This document shows, piece after piece, positions 1 to 10,960 of a DNA stretch of 64,000 bases. Below the pieces are notes generated by a model that saw nothing but the letters and a program-made list of their open reading frames with translations, searched no databases and had not been told where the DNA came from. Within the stretch, counting starts at the first letter, position 1. Each line of letters begins with the position of its first letter. A program made the translations under genes and the position numbers. Origin of the DNA: Pseudo-nitzschia pungens (taxonomy: Eukaryota; Bacillariophyta; Bacillariophyceae; Bacillariales; Bacillariaceae). Where the stretch lies: assembly GCA_037355855.1 (NCBI GenBank), contig CM074759.1, forward strand, positions 2,666,001 to 2,730,000, in the 5' to 3' direction.

Positions 1-660
1 GCTGCTTGTTTGAAAACAGGGGCTTTAGTAGAAACACCCAGAAACAGAGGGAGGTATGGCCTGAAAACAGTGTCGAACTTGAAGTTCAACTTGGGGGTGC
101 TTAATAGCAGGGACACTTAGGGAGCAGGGAACTCGCGGTCACTTAGGGAACAGGGAGGCTATAATCTTGAAAACAGGGGGAACACTTAGGGACCAGGGAA
201 GCTGTTGTCTTGAAACACTTAAGGACCAGGGAAACTGTATTCTGGAAAAACAGGAGCTGATGGTAGCTGTAGTCTTGGCAATACACGGGCACTAAGTAGG
301 AGGTACTTAGGGATCAGTCGGGCCTAACTTGGAAACAGATCGCAGCCGTACTGTAGGAGGTGGAGCCTTAAGTGATAACACTTAAGGAAGAAGGGACTGG
401 GTGGGGAATCAGGGTAGCTGTTAAGTGAAAAACACTTAGGGAGCAGTGGGCAATTGGCTTGAAAATGGGAAGGGAACTAGGAGATATGCTCGCGCAAACC
501 TGCAGTGACTTATGGATCAGCAAGTAGGAACCTTCTAGAACTTGAAAAGACTTAGGGATCTCAGCAAGGAACTTTGAAGAATGTAGAACATTAAGTAATA
601 GTATACTTAAGCAACCTGGAGGGGGGATCGTGGAAAGACAGGGCTCGGAGACAAATCGCA
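1..660. repeat. Degenerate tandem repeat region with CTTAGGG-type units
   Basis: Imperfect units of roughly 45-60 bp recur. They contain variants of CACTTAGGGANCAGGGA followed by a CTTGAAAACA-like segment. No convincing coding region is visible on either strand. The units are too diverged to define an exact period by eye, so the boundaries are approximate. Confidence 0.6.
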
Positions 661-1042
661 AAATCAGCAGTAGAAATTAGTACTGGAATTGCTGTAGAAA
701 ATTATGTGTCGTGTTTGCCTGTTGCTGCTTTTTGCTGTTCGATCGACTGACCGGAAACAAGCAATCAAAGGAAGCAAGGAGCAACCAAACTGAGAGCAGA
801 ATTGAATTGGGGAGGTCTCTGTTGATAGGTATAGGGCGTGGTGTTGTTGTTGGAGCTTTAGAAGGGAGGGAGATATCAAAGGGGAATTGTGTGTAGAAAT
901 CTACGTGTTTTGGGTACTGGAACATCGGAACATCGGAACGTCGGACAAAATCGCGCGTTGCAAAATTGTAACCCCACAGCAGTTTAAAAGCGCTTGCTCA
1001 TTGCCGGATCTAAACATGTAAAGGAAAGGGGAAAGATTGTAT
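661..1042. repeat. Dispersed repeat fragment, also present inverted near 47.8 kb
   Basis: Positions about 860-980 match, on the opposite strand, about 47,765-47,887. Shared landmarks include GTGTAGAAATCTA and GTACTGGAACATCGGAA, followed by a GTCGGACAAAAT block. It looks like part of a dispersed element whose ends I could not define. The rest of the stretch shows no supported gene. Confidence 0.5.
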
Positions 1043-1352
1043 TGTAACATGCTAGCGTATGCTAGTAGTGTTACGAATTAATAATTAACCAAATCCCACA
1101 TGGGAATCGCGTTATATATAAGACATTCATGTATGGATGTTCTATATGTACAGGCAGGCATGCAGGAAGAGCGATTATACGATTAAGGTTACATACGAGA
1201 TATATGTAATATACAAGGATGTATATCATATATGGAGGTCGCGATGACATCATCGCTCATTATTTCCTCTCTTTGATTTTAATCCCATCTCGTAAAGTAT
1301 GAAATAACGCACAATTTAATACTACTCCGAATTTCTACCGTAGAGTGTTACA
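1043..1352 (+). repeat. 5' LTR of gypsy A1 (310 bp)
   Basis: Begins TGTAACATGCTAGCG and ends GAGTGTTACA (TG...CA). It aligns with the inverted LTR of gypsy A3 through a shared block, AATAATTAACCAAATCCCA. The internal region starts at 1353. No partner LTR for this copy is present. Confidence 0.75.
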
Positions 1353-1365
1353 CAGTAATTACTGT
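1352..1365 (+). promoter_or_regulatory. 14-bp palindrome at the LTR/internal junction (A1)
   Basis: ACAGTAATTACTGT is a perfect palindrome that starts on the last base of the 5' LTR. The same sequence occupies the same place in A2 and A3. It sits where a primer-binding site is expected, yet does not start with the TGG expected of a complement to a tRNA 3' end. Confidence 0.6.
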
Positions 1366-1696
1366 CCACCCTGTAGGAACAGTAGTAGAATTCAGTACTG
1401 AAATCTCAATAATCCAAACTCCCAACAGCCTCAACAAAAGGGACACCTTTGTCTCCAGCAAAGCAAATTAACTCAACATGTCTGGACTATACAGAGATCC
1501 ACCCATTGCTTACAAGAGCTCCTTTGATCGAACCAAGCCAAAACTCTTCACCCTGTACAACGTCGATGAGGAGAAGACCGACAGCATATAAGTCCCCCTG
1601 TTCACAGAAACAGGAGGACTGGAAGAACTCCTCTTTGTGGAGGAGTCCTTTAGAAATGCTGCCAACATCCTTCAGATCCCAATCGACAGATACCTG

Positions 1697-3214
1697 GACC
1701 TTCCGGAACTGTAAATATTTTCGCGCAGTAAATATTTTTGCGCGAATACTCGTCCCCCTTTTGGAACACAATTTTAGGGGGATAAACTTGCACTTTTTTT
1801 CCGCACTTTTTTTGAGACCAAAAAGTGCAAGTTTTCACGGGACTAAAAAACACGTTCTTTTTAAACTCGCATTAAATGCGAGTTTGGTTCAACGGACCAA
1901 AAAAGTGCGAGTTTTCTTTGCAAAATTTTTTTTTTCGACAAGGGAGTCGATTTGCTAAGAGAGGCGCAACGCAACGACGGAGTCGATTTGCTAACAGAGG
2001 TGCAGAGGCGCAACGACGAGGGAGTCAATTTGTTAAAATAGACGCCCAGCGCGTCGCAACAGATTTCCTAATAGAGGCGCAACGATGAGGGAGTCGAAGC
2101 AGCAACACGTCGATAATACAGGGGGGTACAGGGGGGGACAGCAAGCAGCAAGCAGCAGCAATGCGTCGATAATACAGAGGGGGGGGGACAGCAAGCAGCA
2201 AGCAGCAACGCGTCGATAATACAGGGGGGGACAGCAAGCAGCAAGCAACAGCAACGCGTTGATAATACAGGGGGGGACAGCAAGCAGCAAGCAGCAAGCA
2301 GCAGCAACGCATCGATAATATAAGGGGGGGACAGCAAGCAGCAAGCAGCAACGCGTCGATAATACAGGGGGGGACAGCAAGCAGCAAGCAGCAGCAACGC
2401 GTCGATAATACAGGGGGGGACAGCAAGCAGCAAGCAGCAAGCAGCAGCAACGCATCGATAATATAAGGGGGGGACAGCAAGCAGCAAGCAGCAACGCGTC
2501 GATAATACAGGGGGGGGACAGCAAGCAGCAAGCAGCAACAACGCGTCAATAGTACAGGGGGGGACAGCAAGCAGCAAGCAGCAAGCAGCAGCAACACGTC
2601 GATAATACAGGGGGGGGACAGCAAGCACCAAGCAGCAACGCGTTGATAATACAGGGGGGGGACAGCAAGCACCAAGCAGCAGCAACGCGTCGATAATACA
2701 GGGGGGGACAGCAAGCACCAAGCAGCAGCAAAGCGTTGATAATATAAGGGGGGGACAGCAAGCATAATTTTAATTTTAAGCACCTCTCTTAGCAAATCAA
2801 CTCCCGCATCGTTGCGCCTCTGTTAGCAAATCGACTCCGTCGTTGCGCCTCTATTAACAACGTTGGACGTTGCGCCTAAATCGAGTTTTTGGTTGAAAAT
2901 TTTGTTGAAAACACTCATTTTCCCAAAGAAAACTCGCATTTTTTATAGAAAACTCACATTTTTCTGCTGAAAACTTGCATTTTTCTGCTAATTTCTGCTG
3001 AAAACTCGCATTTATTGCTGTATATACGTGTTTTTTTTCTAGAGCAAAAATGCGAGTTTTTTAGTCCCATGAAAATCCGCACTTTTTTCGATCCCAAAAA
3101 ATGCGAGTTTCTTTGGGGGAGATAATAAATTTAAGGGGATACCCTCAAAATGACTAACTGGAATAAAAAATCGCGCGGTCCCAGCATCGAAAACTATCTT
3201 TGTTCCGGAAGGTC
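1697..3214. mobile_element. 1,518-bp TIR/fold-back DNA element inserted in A1 gag
   Basis: The ends are perfect 13-bp inverted repeats, GACCTTCCGGAAC, flanked by CTG at 1694-1696 and 3215-3217. Inside, imperfect inverted arms of about 350-450 bp follow: for example TTTGCTAAGAGAGG on the left and CCTCTCTTAGCAAA on the right, plus many AAACTCGCATTT-like motifs. The centre (about 2090-2765) is a minisatellite. No transposase is encoded, so it is non-autonomous. A 3-bp TSD with TIRs fits several cut-and-paste superfamilies, and I cannot assign one. Confidence 0.85.
2090..2765. repeat. Minisatellite, about 14 units of 42-58 bp
   Basis: Units of the type CGTCGATAATACAGGGGGGG + ACAGCAAGCAGCAAGCAGCA vary through the number of AAGCAGC blocks and the length of the G run. 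The same unit, inverted, forms the array at 20,222-20,426. The long Leu/Cys/Pro-rich reading frames on the minus strand are by-products of the array. Confidence 0.9.
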
Positions 3215-3733
3215 CTGACGCACTTCAGTCGCTGCCTTACCACAGACGCTCAGAGCAAATGGAATGACATGATCAGGGATCCTCTGGAGCCGACAGAGTT
3301 CCAATACGAGCAGCAGGAGATTGGAGGCTACGAGCAAGCATTCATAGACTTCACCAAACTCTATTGCAATGCCAGGGATGCCAGAGATATCATGCATACA
3401 TACCTTCAGAGCTCTGAGTGTCGGAAGACACCGGCAGTCACCTGCAAAGAGCATGCTGACCGGATCCTCATCCTCATGAAGTATACTCAGAAACTAGAGG
3501 GAAGCAGTGCTCCCCTCTCAAGAGTGGAGAAACTGACTATTCTGCTCCACTCCTTCCCATCTACATGGATCAAGAACTATGGGATCATCCACAGTGGCAT
3601 TCAAGACAACACCACAGTTCAATTCATTGTGGATCACATGAGCTGCCACGAGAGACAAGCCAACAAGAAGAGCAATAAAAACAACAAGCAGCACAATAAG
3701 CATTCGGACAACAACAACAACTCTTGCAAGCAA

Positions 3734-4050
3734 TGTGACGGGCTGACGTAGGTACGCTCTAAATGATTATTGAATCCCGCATGTGCTCCAATACACAAGA
3801 ATATATATATAATATTCAGGTATATATACTGAATATTCAACAAATATCAAGATAAACAAAGATTCCCGTGACTCGACGATTATTGATATTATGCCCGACG
3901 AATAATGTATCATTATTCGATCGTTCATCTATACTCAAGAAATCATTCCCATCTCGTAAAGTATTCAACCATTCACAATTTATTAATCATACATCTTTAA
4001 AATACTCCTATCCCGTATTATTCCATCTAATTCTACCTTAGACCGTAACA
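3734..4050 (+). repeat. 5' LTR of gypsy A2 (317 bp)
   Basis: Starts TGTGACGGGCTGACG and ends GACCGTAACA. Apparently identical to 6343-6659. AT-rich core with a short inverted motif, AATATTCAGG...CTGAATATT. Confidence 0.95.
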
Positions 4051-4063
4051 CAGTAATTACTGT
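4050..4063 (+). promoter_or_regulatory. 14-bp palindrome at the LTR/internal junction (A2)
   Basis: ACAGTAATTACTGT overlaps the terminal A of the 5' LTR, as in A1 and A3. It occupies the primer-binding-site position. Confidence 0.65.
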
Positions 4064-4267
4064 TTATCTTTTAAAGTAGAAGACAGACAGGAACTCAGTA
4101 CTGAATCATCCAAAACAACCTTTATCCTAAACAACAGGGATACATCGATACCCTTACAAGCAAAAAGAAACAACGCCGATCGCTATCTACGAATCGATCG
4201 AACAAAACGATTGACATCTACGAAATAATCGAACCCCGAATTGATCGAACGCTCCGAACCAAGAAAC

Positions 4268-5314
4268 ATGGCAGGACTATACAGAGATCCTCCAATCCCT
4301 TACAAGAGAGCCTTTGACGCCTCCAATCCCAAGCTTGTTACATTAACAGTTTACAATGAAGACCAAGAAGACAGCGTCAAAGTCCCGCTATTCACGAACG
4401 TTGATCTAGAAGAACTCCTGCATACAGAAGAAGCCTTTCGAAACGCAGCAGAAGATCTTGACCTATCAGCAAATAAATACATCAAATACTTCGGCCGGTG
4501 TCTCTCTGTAAACGCTCAAACCAAGTGGAGGTCCTTGACACGACAAGGATATCCACAAACGCTCAATGGATACAAACAAGCCTTTTCAGTCTTTATCAAA
4601 GAATATTGCAGTGCCCAAGACGGGAAAGACATCATGCATACTTATCTCAGAAGCGCCTGCAATAAACCCAACGACGTCTCCTGCAAAGAGCATGCAGACC
4701 GAATGGAACAGCTCTTCAAATACACTGCAAAAGTACAAGGCTTTGCAGCTGATCTAAACCAATTACAACAGATGACTATCCTGCTCCACAGCTTCCCAAA
4801 TGAATGGATTGAAGACTATTGCCGGATTCACAGAGGAATCCGACCACAAACCACTGTCCAGTTCATAATCGATCATATGAGCTCTCTGGACAGACTCAAC
4901 AAACATTCTCCCAATGACAATCCACCCGATTCCGATATCAACAGCATCAGCAATTCGGACGATGAAAGCAACAACAACAGCTCCCATTCGGACAGTGACA
5001 GCGACACTGAAGCTGAATCTGAAGACGAAGAAGAAGCAAGCAATACCACCAAGCGCAGGTACAACAACCCTTGCAAAATTCCAGGACACAACCATGATTG
5101 GTCTGAATGCCCACACAATAAATATTCCAAACGAAATAAGAGCAATAGCAGCAACAACAGTCCTGCTTCGGCTCCTACCAACGAACCTGGAAGCACTGCT
5201 TCCACCAACGAATCCTTCCAGGCCCATATCCGGCAAGCAATAGAATCCTATTGCATGGAGCATGGAGGCCGCGTCGAAAGACACTTCGATGGCAGTCTTA
5301 CATGGCAACCATAG
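4268..5314 (+). CDS. Intact Gag of gypsy A2 (348 aa)
   Basis: Structural Gag protein that would assemble virus-like particles and package element RNA. The start is the ATG at 4268 (MAGLYRDPP), matching the other family A copies; nine upstream codons are open but not conserved. Landmarks: FGRCL about residue 76, CKEHADR about 139, HSFPNEWI about 174, IIDHMSSLDRL about 200. The C-x4-H-x-H-x4-C motif is at residues 269-281 (CKIPGHNHDWSEC). Unlike A1 and A3, the linker before this motif is strongly acidic (SDSDSDTEAESEDEEE) rather than Asn/Lys-rich. The frame is uninterrupted and ends TAG. With no pol behind it, this is the only protein the element can make. Confidence 0.9.
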   Translation: MAGLYRDPPIPYKRAFDASNPKLVTLTVYNEDQEDSVKVPLFTNVDLEELLHTEEAFRNAAEDLDLSANKYIKYFGRCLSVNAQTKWRSLTRQGYPQTLNGYKQAFSVFIKEYCSAQDGKDIMHTYLRSACNKPNDVSCKEHADRMEQLFKYTAKVQGFAADLNQLQQMTILLHSFPNEWIEDYCRIHRGIRPQTTVQFIIDHMSSLDRLNKHSPNDNPPDSDINSISNSDDESNNNSSHSDSDSDTEAESEDEEEASNTTKRRYNNPCKIPGHNHDWSECPHNKYSKRNKSNSSNNSPASAPTNEPGSTASTNESFQAHIRQAIESYCMEHGGRVERHFDGSLTWQP

Positions 5315-6342
5315 CCATAATCATATAAGGATCACGAATCCTGCACCGTGCCTTCAGCTCCACTGGACCTGAATGCCAGTACAGCACTGCTGACTGGGAA
5401 GACGCATGGAGGAGAACTCCCAAAGAAGGGAAGGAACCTACAGAGATGAGCCCTGTTGCAAATAAAACAAACTCAATCAAAGCGCTCAAGACCGATCCAC
5501 AAGTGACGGCAACAATCAACCGAATAAATAAAGATTCAATTATGGCAAACAAAATCGAAAAGCAATAAAAGATCTGGACGCAGATCGGTTCGGACGCGAG
5601 CTACTAATTGCAAAGGGTACAGACGCTCAAGCCATGAATCGCTCAATCGAATCGATTCATATATCGATATCGATAAAGGGTACAGCCGCAAAACAAAACA
5701 AATGGTACAGCAGCAACAACAAGGCCACCCTTGTTCCAGACAAACAAATAGTCTACAGGGAGCTCCAAAACATATTAGAGCAATCCCACGAAAACCATAT
5801 TCAAAACCCACAGAGGTGCTCTGGAGTTCCAAAATTCGCAACTCTAAAAGTCTGCTGCAAACACACCCAAATAAAGACCGGCAAAGTATACGGCAAATCG
5901 CAACTAAATTTACCATCCATTCACCTGCTAACAATGCGTCGCCTCTCTGCCTCACAACATACAATCGCAGACATGGCAATCGGCGACACAGCAAGCAACA
6001 CATCCAACGGTTTTCACCTGGCTTTTCACCTACCTTAACTCCTATCACAGGAGGTGTTTTTATGCCTACGGAGCACTCGTTTTCCATTCAAATTTCGAAC
6101 TCAGCTCCACTACCCCGAGAGGTACATCACAGTTGGGGGAGGAAAAGAATTTTCTTCGACTCTTTTTCTATTTTTACCATGTCTTCATGACCCCTCTCAA
6201 GAACAAGAAACAAATCTTCTGTTTCTCCAATATCACAAAGAGCCTTCTTCAATCCCGGTTCAATCCAATCATCGAATTTATATCAACTCCGAACCTATTC
6301 TATCGAACCACATGCAAACTTCACCTAATCATTGGGGAACTA
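5315..6342 (+). other. Pol remnant and 3' leader of gypsy A2
   Basis: The first about 200 bp align with the start of family A pol (a CCTTCAGCTCCACTGGACCT region equivalent to PPAPxxLDAS in A3), with several stops. The rest is not recognisably coding. A purine-rich stretch, TTGGGGAACTA, just before 6343 is a candidate polypurine tract. Confidence 0.6.
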
Positions 6343-6659
6343 TGTGACGGGCTGACGTAGGTACGCTCTAAATGATTATTGAATCCCGCATGTGCTCCAA
6401 TACACAAGAATATATATATAATATTCAGGTATATATACTGAATATTCAACAAATATCAAGATAAACAAAGATTCCCGTGACTCGACGATTATTGATATTA
6501 TGCCCGACGAATAATGTATCATTATTCGATCGTTCATCTATACTCAAGAAATCATTCCCATCTCGTAAAGTATTCAACCATTCACAATTTATTAATCATA
6601 CATCTTTAAAATACTCCTATCCCGTATTATTCCATCTAATTCTACCTTAGACCGTAACA
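6343..6659 (+). repeat. 3' LTR of gypsy A2 (317 bp)
   Basis: Same sequence as 3734-4050 by eye. The A1 gag resumes after the second AGCAA copy (6660-6664). Confidence 0.95.
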
Positions 6660-6967
6660 AGCAAAACTCCAACCACAGCAAGGGGAACAACAACAAGTCA
6701 AACCCTTGCAGGATTCCCGGGCACAACCACGATTGGTCCGAGTGTCCCAACAATAAATTCTCCAAGAACTACAAGGGACACAACAAGGGATCCAGCAACA
6801 CTAATACAGAGTCTTTCCACACTCAAGCCCACTTAATATCCGGGAGCAATGAAGCCTTCCAGGCCCACATGAACGCCGCCCTTGAAGCAGCAAAAGAACA
6901 GTACCACTCCGAACACGGCGGGCGTACTGAACGGAGCATTGATGGGGAACTTGTTTGGCTCCCCTGA

Positions 6968-8692
6968 CTCTCCAAAGGCTCCAAGCTTTTTCAAAAGAAG
7001 CCCCCAGCTTCCACAAAACCAGCAATCACCTTGCCTCCAGCTCCCCGGGAACTGGATGCCAGCACAGCCCTGCTGTCTGGGACAACGCATGGAGGAGATC
7101 TCCCGGGAACAAAGGGGAAGGAACCTACAGGATGGAGTCCTGTTGAGCGCTCAGCAACAAAGTCTGCTACAGCAGCAACAACAAAAACAGTTCGGTTCTC
7201 AGCAAAGAGCAACCTGAACATGGATACGAATCGAATACAATCGAATCGATCCAAGGGTACAGACGCATTATTGATCAACACGATCGATCAAAATAAGACA
7301 GCAGCAACAAATAGACCACTCGTGTCCCTGGCAAGAAATTGGTCCACAGGTACAGCAAAAAATCTCTATTGCAACACCTTAAAACCCAGAAACTACACCA
7401 AAGGAGGTGCGCTGGAGCAAAATTATTTTAAAGCTGCTGTCGACTGCTGGAAATACAGCAGAACAGGCATCCCCGACTAAGAGCAACGTGGCTCCTATTC
7501 TTTTAACTACAGTACAGTACAGTACATACAAGGCATAAAGCAAGACCACTACTTGCACTACTTGACAGTGGATCCTCCCGAACGCTAATTAACAAGCGAG
7601 CCCTACCATACGGCACCATACCGATCCAAAGCAAACACCAAGTCCTAACTACGACAGCCAATGGAAGCTTCGACACTACAGAGTATGTTATCATGAAAAA
7701 CCTCAAGCTACAAGAGTTTGGCAGCTACACCATCGACAGACAGGAGGCAAGACTCTTCCATTCCACCAACTGCAAATATGATCTGATACTAGGAAGAGAC
7801 TTTCTCCACCTAGCGAAGATCAACCTCCTATTCAATAAGGCAGCAGTTCAGTGGATGGACCGGACCATTCCTATGAAGGATACCCCCTTGTACCATGCAA
7901 CAAACCAAACCATGCTCATGGAAGAACTGGAAGATGCTGAACTCTTTGCTGAGGACCTCTCCTTTGCCAATCCATACAAGTCCAAGGTCATCCTCAACAG
8001 GGCCTACCAAGAGACAGATCCATCTACAGTCGCACAGCAACAGTCCCACATGTCCAAAACAGAGCAGCAGCAGTTCCAAGCAATACTAAATAAGTATCCA
8101 AACGTCTTCAATGGAGAACTTGGAAAGTATCCACACAAGAAGATCTCTCTAAGACTGAAGCCCGGATCCAGGCCCATACACAAGAAGCCATACCCAGTTG
8201 CATACAAGCGCGAGGACCTATTCAAAAGGGAGCTCCAGAATCTTTGTAATGATGGAGTACTCAAGCGCTGCACTGGACCAGCTGAATGGGCCTTTCCAAC
8301 CTTCATCATACCAAAGAAAGACAATAGAGTTAGATGGGTATCAGACTTCAGAGAACTCAACGAACTCCTTGAAAGAAGACCATATCCGATACCACGAATA
8401 CAGGATATCATGAACAAGAGAGGCAAGTACACTCACTTCACCAAGATTGACTTGTCCATGCAATACTACTGCTTTGAACTGGATGATGCGAGCAAGAAAC
8501 TCTGTACCATAGTCACTCCATATGGATGCTACGAGTACCAAAGACTACCAATGGGAGTTAAAGTTTCTCCAGATGTTGCTCAACAGCTCATGGAAGACAT
8601 CCTACAAGACACAGACTGCACTGTTTATATTGATGATATAGGAATATGGACCAATGGATCTTTTTACCTCCATATGAAGACCATTGACAAGA
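6968..8692 (+). pseudogene. pol (protease and RT part) of gypsy A1
   Basis: Follows gag in the same frame after the TGA at 6965-6967. N-terminal linker (PPAPRELDAS near 7031), then aspartic protease LLDSGSS near 7560-7580, then RT with VRWVSDFRELN near 8330 and the catalytic YIDDIG at 8626-8643. Compared with intact A3, an extra T near 7430 and a short duplicated CAGTA run near 7508-7530 shift the frame. The rest is open from about 7545. At about 8692 homology to A3 (MKTIDK) stops and the frame runs straight into piggyBac sequence. RT thumb, RNase H and integrase are absent. Confidence 0.85.
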
Positions 8693-10130
8693 GTTCAAGC
8701 AATCCCCAGCGCCGTCACAAACACTTCAAGGCGTTTCTTTCTTGCCAAGATCCTCGTAAGGAAGTTCCTTCTTGTACGGTATTCCCAAATTGGAAGATAC
8801 GACCTTTAATCCAGTGGATTAATTGGCGTTTGCCCCAGGCATGGATGCTGGCTCGTCAAATTGCAGTGGATGAAATGACCATGCGGTTCAAAGGTGTCTA
8901 CCAAGACAAGCGACGGATCACGTACAAGAAGGAAGGTGACGGATTTCAAGCTGATGCCCTCTGCGATGACGGATACTGCTACCAAGTCTACATGAGGAAT
9001 GATCCCACACCTAAGAAGTACTTGACAAACTGGAAGCTCTCTCCGCTGCATGCCTGTACCATGGCCCTATTTGATTCCTTGAAAGACGAGCACCACCATG
9101 TGGGAATGGACAATCTGTACAACTCAGTACTATTCTGCAAGGCGGCATTTCTGCATTCAAAGCGAGTACTTTGTCATGGAGTTGCCCGCAAGGCAAATCG
9201 TGGCATCCCTGATTGCGTCTTTCAACAAGAGCTCAAGAATATCCGCAAAGAGCGAGCTGCCCGCGGTACTGTCAAGGCTGCTGTCCTCGAAGGGGATCCC
9301 GCCTGTTCCTTTCTTATTGCATCTAGTGTCTATGACACCAAGCCAGTACACTACTTGAGTATGGTGACTTCTAAGATTGAATGGCTGGAGAAGCAGAAGA
9401 TCGTCTACAATGTGGATACAGATTCAAAAGAAAAGCTGAAATTCCTCCATCTTAACCAGTTAGATACATACAACAACGGTATGGGCGACATCAATATTGC
9501 TGATCAGCTCCAAGGTGTCTACAGATTGGACAGCTGGGTACGGAACAGGAAGTGGTGGTGGTCTGTAATGTTCTGGGGATAGGAGTACTCCTTACAAATG
9601 CCTACAAGCTGTACTTGAAGGTCTGTAAAGAAGAAGGAGTGAAGCCCAGATTTGGATCCCAATATGACTTCAGGAGAGCAATTGGGGAGTACTGGGTAGA
9701 CCCTGAGACTGTTTCATGTGAAGCTGAAGCCAGGATGTTTCATGTTTCATCCTGTGGTGGGGATGGTGAACCTGTGTCTCCTTTGACTGAACCTTCAACA
9801 AGCAATTCCTGCTTGTTTGACACTAAGAGGAATTCAGCTAGGGTAAATGACAAGACCCTTTCAGACTCTGGTGCTTTGAGTTCTAGGCTGGACAAGAATT
9901 GGGATCACTTCCCTTCTAAAGCAGTAAAGAACACCAAATGTGCTTTGCATGGATGGCTCAGGCTAAGGAAAGAGGGGGGCCTAATGAGATGCATTACATG
10001 CAACCTCCATCTTTGCATTCAGTGCTATGACACGTTTCATCGGTCTGCTGATATCCTGGCTCTAAAGAAAAGGATGAAGTGCAACTTGGAAGAACAAGCA
10101 GCAAGTAGGAAGAAGCTGAAGATGAAGTAG
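8693..10130 (+). pseudogene. PiggyBac-type (DDE_Tnp_1_7) transposase, 5'-truncated and frameshifted
   Basis: PiggyBac transposases cut and paste DNA at TTAA sites. Visible hallmarks: first catalytic Asp in VDEMTMRFKG (near 8870), second in GMDNLYNS (near 9110), third in NIADQLQGVYRLD (near 9500). The family motif RNRKWWWSVMFWG follows, and then a C-terminal cysteine-rich domain, CITCNLHLCIQCYDTFH (near 9990-10,040). The N-terminus is missing: the sequence begins in frame with gypsy RT. A one-base deletion around 9572-9576 (a GGGGA run) shifts the frame, and the C-terminus continues to TAG at 10,128-10,130. I found no TTAA-flanked terminal repeats. A degenerate relic, not an active enzyme. Confidence 0.85.
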
Positions 10131-10653
10131 ACCAAACGCTTGCTGGGGAGCGTCTTGCTGCTGTTGTTGTTGCTGATGGTGGTGGTCGATTCGGTTGTTT
10201 GATTTGGTTCATTCGATTCGGTTCATTTGATTTGGTTCATTCGATTTGGTTCATTCGATTCGGTTCATTCGATTCGGTCGTTCGCACGACTCCTGTTTGG
10301 CCTGTGCCGCGATGACAGCAAGTATCAATACAAATTCATCACCCCTTGTTGTTTGCAGGGCCTTTGAAAGTGTTCTTGTGTCTTTATTTGGAGTATTCAG
10401 GGCTCAGGCGGCCGAATGGTGGAGGACGGATGGTGCGAAAATCACGGCGAATCACGGGCCCAATGTACAAAAATCAGCCGAAATCCACTAAAATTTATCA
10501 AAATTCCCCAAGTAAATAATTAAAAACCCATATCTATGTTATTGACTACAAGTATTGGTGGTTATTTGTTACTTTATTGCAGATAGAGGTGCTTTCATTG
10601 TCTCTAGAAGACAGAACTTGGTTGACGATTTGGTCACCGGGTGAATGAAAAAA
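10131..10653. repeat. Non-coding tail with a 15-bp tandem repeat
   Basis: About 10,190-10,285 is a short array of TTCATTCGATTYGGT units (15 bp, six or so copies). Beyond that I see no gene. The stretch may include 3' flank of the piggyBac relic. Confidence 0.6.
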
Positions 10654-10960
10654 TGTGTTTTTTTTTACGGCGACTCCCGTATAATTTCAATCCGATTAAG
10701 GGATAAGAATTGAGAGATAAAACATATAAAAATTTCAGCTCGTGAGCATGCTTTGGCGTATAGTACCAAATTTGGCATGCTCTACCATAAATGTTGTCGC
10801 ATTGTTGGTTCCCACGATTAGGCATATATCCTTTTCTGGGACTTGACTTAATTATGTAGAACACATATAATATGTATCCATGTCTGACGGTTTATATCGA
10901 TTCACATGTGGGATTCGATTAATTATTCAGTCATGACCTTAGCTACACTACCATGTCACA
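10654..10960 (-). repeat. Degraded solo LTR of gypsy family A
   Basis: Aligns along its length with the A3 LTR in the same orientation as 57,741-58,035. Shared blocks include TTTGGCATGCTC, CCATAAATGTTG and CCCACGATTAGGCATATATC, and the end is CATGTCACA. Many substitutions and no clear target duplication indicate an old solo LTR. The left boundary is approximate because of a T run. Confidence 0.75.

Larger units (their letters stand above)
3734..6659 (+). mobile_element. Gypsy A2: 2,926-bp non-autonomous gag-only LTR element
   Basis: Complete short element: LTR 3734-4050, leader, gag, a stub of pol, LTR 6343-6659. It is flanked by perfect 5-bp target duplications, AGCAA at 3729-3733 and 6660-6664. 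The two 317-bp LTRs look identical by eye, so insertion was recent. Protease, RT, RNase H and integrase are missing, so it must be mobilised in trans, plausibly by an A3-like relative. It landed inside gag of A1. The layout matches what is called a TR-GAG element in plants. Confidence 0.93.
1478..6967 (+). pseudogene. gag of gypsy A1, split into three pieces
   Basis: Gag nucleocapsid/capsid polyprotein of family A. The pieces are about 1478-1696, 3218-3733 and 6665-6967. The start is the ATG at 1478 (MSGLYRDPPIAYK), matching MAGLYRDPP and MAGIYREPP in A2 and A3. The middle piece carries the conserved core (SRCL..AQSKW, CKEHADR, HSFPSTWI, FIVDHMS). The last piece carries CRIPGHNHDWSEC, a C-x4-H-x-H-x4-C putative zinc-binding motif, and ends LVWLP followed by TGA (6965-6967). 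A TAA interrupts the frame at 1589-1591. With two nested insertions this copy cannot be expressed intact. Confidence 0.85.
1043..8692 (+). mobile_element. Gypsy A1: Ty3/gypsy element, 5' LTR plus gag and partial pol, twice interrupted
   Basis: This is an old family A Ty3/gypsy copy: 5' LTR, leader, gag, then pol up to the RT palm. Its gag is split by the 1,518-bp TIR element (1697-3214) and by gypsy A2 (3734-6659). Removing both with their duplicated target sites rejoins the gag frame, which then aligns with the A2 and A3 gags. The element stops at about 8692, where piggyBac sequence begins. RNase H, integrase and 3' LTR are absent, so it is dead. The frame carries a TAA at 1589-1591 and at least two pol frameshifts. 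Confidence 0.85.

Noticed and set aside
2025..2795. Long Leu/Cys/Pro-rich frames on the minus strand
   Set aside because: Pure translation of the minisatellite. Open in several frames at once and without any domain.
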